Part shown: positions 5,319 through 6,409 of the stretch, piece by piece
Position numbering within the stretch: the first letter of the stretch is position 1
Layout of the letters: each line of letters starts with the position of its first letter
Assembly: GCA_937896185.1 (NCBI GenBank)
Contig: CALBMG010000279.1
Coordinates: 1-6,409 of the forward strand
Origin: an uncultured Microbacteriaceae bacterium
GTDB taxonomy: Bacteria; Actinomycetota; Actinomycetes; Actinomycetales; Microbacteriaceae
Direction of reading: 5' to 3'
Length of the DNA stretch: 6,409 nt
Notes under the pieces: generated by a model
The model's database searches: none
What the model was told of the DNA's origin: nothing
What the model saw: only the letters and a program-made list of their open reading frames with translations
Translations under genes and position numbers: made by a program

Positions 5319-6409
5319 GTGCCGACACGTTCTGGAAACGCCCCGGCCGCCCCCGCCGGACGGCCCTCGATGTTTCGTGCGATGCGTGAACCCAACTTTC
5401 GGAAATGGCTCATCGGCGCACTCGTCACCAGCATCGGGTCGTGGGCACACCGCACAGCCCAGGACTGGGTCGTTCTCACGGAACTCACCGACCACGATGC
5501 TGTGGCCGTGGGCATCAGCCTGTCGCTTCAATTCGGGCCCATCTTCATCCTCGGGCCCTTCGTGGGAACACTGGTTGACCGTTTTAACGGTCGAAAAATT
5601 TTGATATTCACCACCGCTGCCGAGGGTGTGCTGGCACTGATTCTGGGGCTCACCGTACTCACCGGAGTGGCGTCGCTGTCCCTGCTGTACGCGCTCGCCT
5701 TGGGCCTGGGAATCGTGCAATCGCTCGAGGCGCCCGCCCGCCAAACCTTCGTGGGCGAACTCGTCGGCACAAAGCTGCTGCCCAACGCCGTTGCACTGAA
5801 TTCGACCATGTTCAATTCCTCGAGGCTGATCGGCCCCGCCATCGCCGGCGTGCTGATCACCACCGCAGGAACCGGATGGGTGCTCACCCTGGCGAGTGCC
5901 GGATACTTCGGCGGAATCATCGCCATGCTCTCGATGAGACAAAACCTGTTTCACCCGATGAAAAAAATCACCACCACAAAGGGCGGGTTCGCCGCCGGAC
6001 TGCGATACATCGGAACACGCGGCGACCTCAAAGTGTTGCTCGTCATGGTGTTCATCGTCGGTGCGTTGGTCTTCAACTATTCGATTTTCGGGTCGACCAT
6101 GGCGGTCATCGAATTCGGGCTGGGCGCACACGACTATGGGTTCATCACGTCGGCACTGGCTCTCGGCTCCATTGTCGGGTCGCTGATGGTGGCACGATCG
6201 GCCCGGCCCCGACTGACGGTCATCATCCTCGGCGCAACCGGTGTGGGCGTTGCCGCGGTTCTCAGCGCGATCGCACCCACGGTCACCGCGTTCATGTTCG
6301 TGTACCCGCTGCTGGGGTTGGCCTCGATCACGATGGTGGCCACCACCAACGCCTATCTGCAGACCACGACCTCAATCCGGCCGGCAGCCCCACCTGGAGC
6401 GCCTGGCGG
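5319..6409 (+). CDS. MFS transporter, MFS_3 / EntS-like exporter family, partial (right edge)
   Basis: A 363-codon open frame running off the right edge. The family is usually near 400-430 residues with 12 helices, so roughly the first ten helices are present. Marks are REPNFRKWLIGALVTSIGSW (23-42, helix 1 with its basic lead), GTLVDRFNGRK (83-93, motif A), EAPARQTFVGELV (137-149), and NAVALNSTMFNSSRLIGPAI (156-175), all characteristic of this exporter group, whose known members include the enterobactin exporter EntS and Tet(V)-like pumps. It is expected in the inner membrane, exporting a siderophore or drug-like compound; the substrate is not readable here. The start is the GTG at 5319, with ATG 5370 as an alternative that lacks a clear ribosome binding site. 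It is divergent from the hydrolase. The last ~12 residues, from about 352, do not show the RGRV-type segment the family normally has after NAYLQTTT. Confidence 0.88.
   Translation, partial: MPTRSGNAPAAPAGRPSMFRAMREPNFRKWLIGALVTSIGSWAHRTAQDWVVLTELTDHDAVAVGISLSLQFGPIFILGPFVGTLVDRFNGRKILIFTTAAEGVLALILGLTVLTGVASLSLLYALALGLGIVQSLEAPARQTFVGELVGTKLLPNAVALNSTMFNSSRLIGPAIAGVLITTAGTGWVLTLASAGYFGGIIAMLSMRQNLFHPMKKITTTKGGFAAGLRYIGTRGDLKVLLVMVFIVGALVFNYSIFGSTMAVIEFGLGAHDYGFITSALALGSIVGSLMVARSARPRLTVIILGATGVGVAAVLSAIAPTVTAFMFVYPLLGLASITMVATTNAYLQTTTSIRPAAPPGAPG

Noticed and set aside
5181..6131. A 316-codon minus-strand frame opposite the second exporter
   Set aside because: Composition is dominated by Gly, Gln, Glu and His without hydrophobic core, typical of antisense of a membrane protein gene. 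The plus strand carries MFS_3 motifs.
1..6409. Search by eye for CRISPR repeats, tRNA genes, insertion-sequence ends, transposase or integrase motifs, and long direct repeats
   Set aside because: None found. All of the sequence except short spacers is accounted for by the seven genes listed.

Overview
The window looks like ordinary chromosomal DNA from a fairly high-GC actinobacterium. Microbacteriaceae or a close relative is my best guess. This rests on G/C-rich third codon positions, a lipoprotein D,D-carboxypeptidase next to a PheA-type start, a lipoate ligase carrying its accessory domain at the N-terminus, and probable leaderless starts. It is inference from protein character, not a database match. 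I see no rRNA, tRNA, CRISPR array, insertion sequence, phage gene or defence system, and the layout is compact, with no gene-free stretch over 100 bases.

Left part, minus strand: a lipoprotein M15B-type D-alanyl-D-alanine carboxypeptidase (518-1258) is followed 79 bases downstream by an ORF that runs off the left edge (1-438). That ORF is chimeric. Its first ~40 residues read as the N-terminus of prephenate dehydratase (PheA), and the rest reads as a pyridoxamine 5'-phosphate oxidase-family flavoprotein. This is the most unusual feature here, and it may be either a real fusion/rearrangement or an assembly join.

Centre, plus strand: a 14-helix DHA2-type (EmrB/QacA) drug exporter (1292-2959), divergent from the lipoprotein gene across only 33 bases, and a small YjdJ-type GNAT-fold protein (2963-3244) that starts 3 bases after it, so the two are probably one operon. 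They converge on a minus-strand operon across a 72-base spacer containing a small hairpin.

Right part: the minus-strand operon is a serine alpha/beta hydrolase resembling monoacylglycerol lipases (4366-5238), then a lipoate-protein ligase (3317-4366). The two overlap by one base (TAATG) and are probably translationally coupled. Divergent from the hydrolase is a second exporter of the MFS_3/EntS-like family (5319 to the right edge), read from a GTG start. The 80-base divergent spacer holds a perfect 12-base palindrome and candidate promoters.

Functionally this is housekeeping and envelope biology: peptidoglycan trimming, small-molecule efflux, lipoyl cofactor attachment and lipid or ester hydrolysis. 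Each gene family is known. I did not find an undescribed system. The points deserving a second look are the chimeric left-edge gene, the domain order of the lipoate ligase, the repeated -10-like TAGGAT just before both transporter starts, and the loss of family signature at the right edge.
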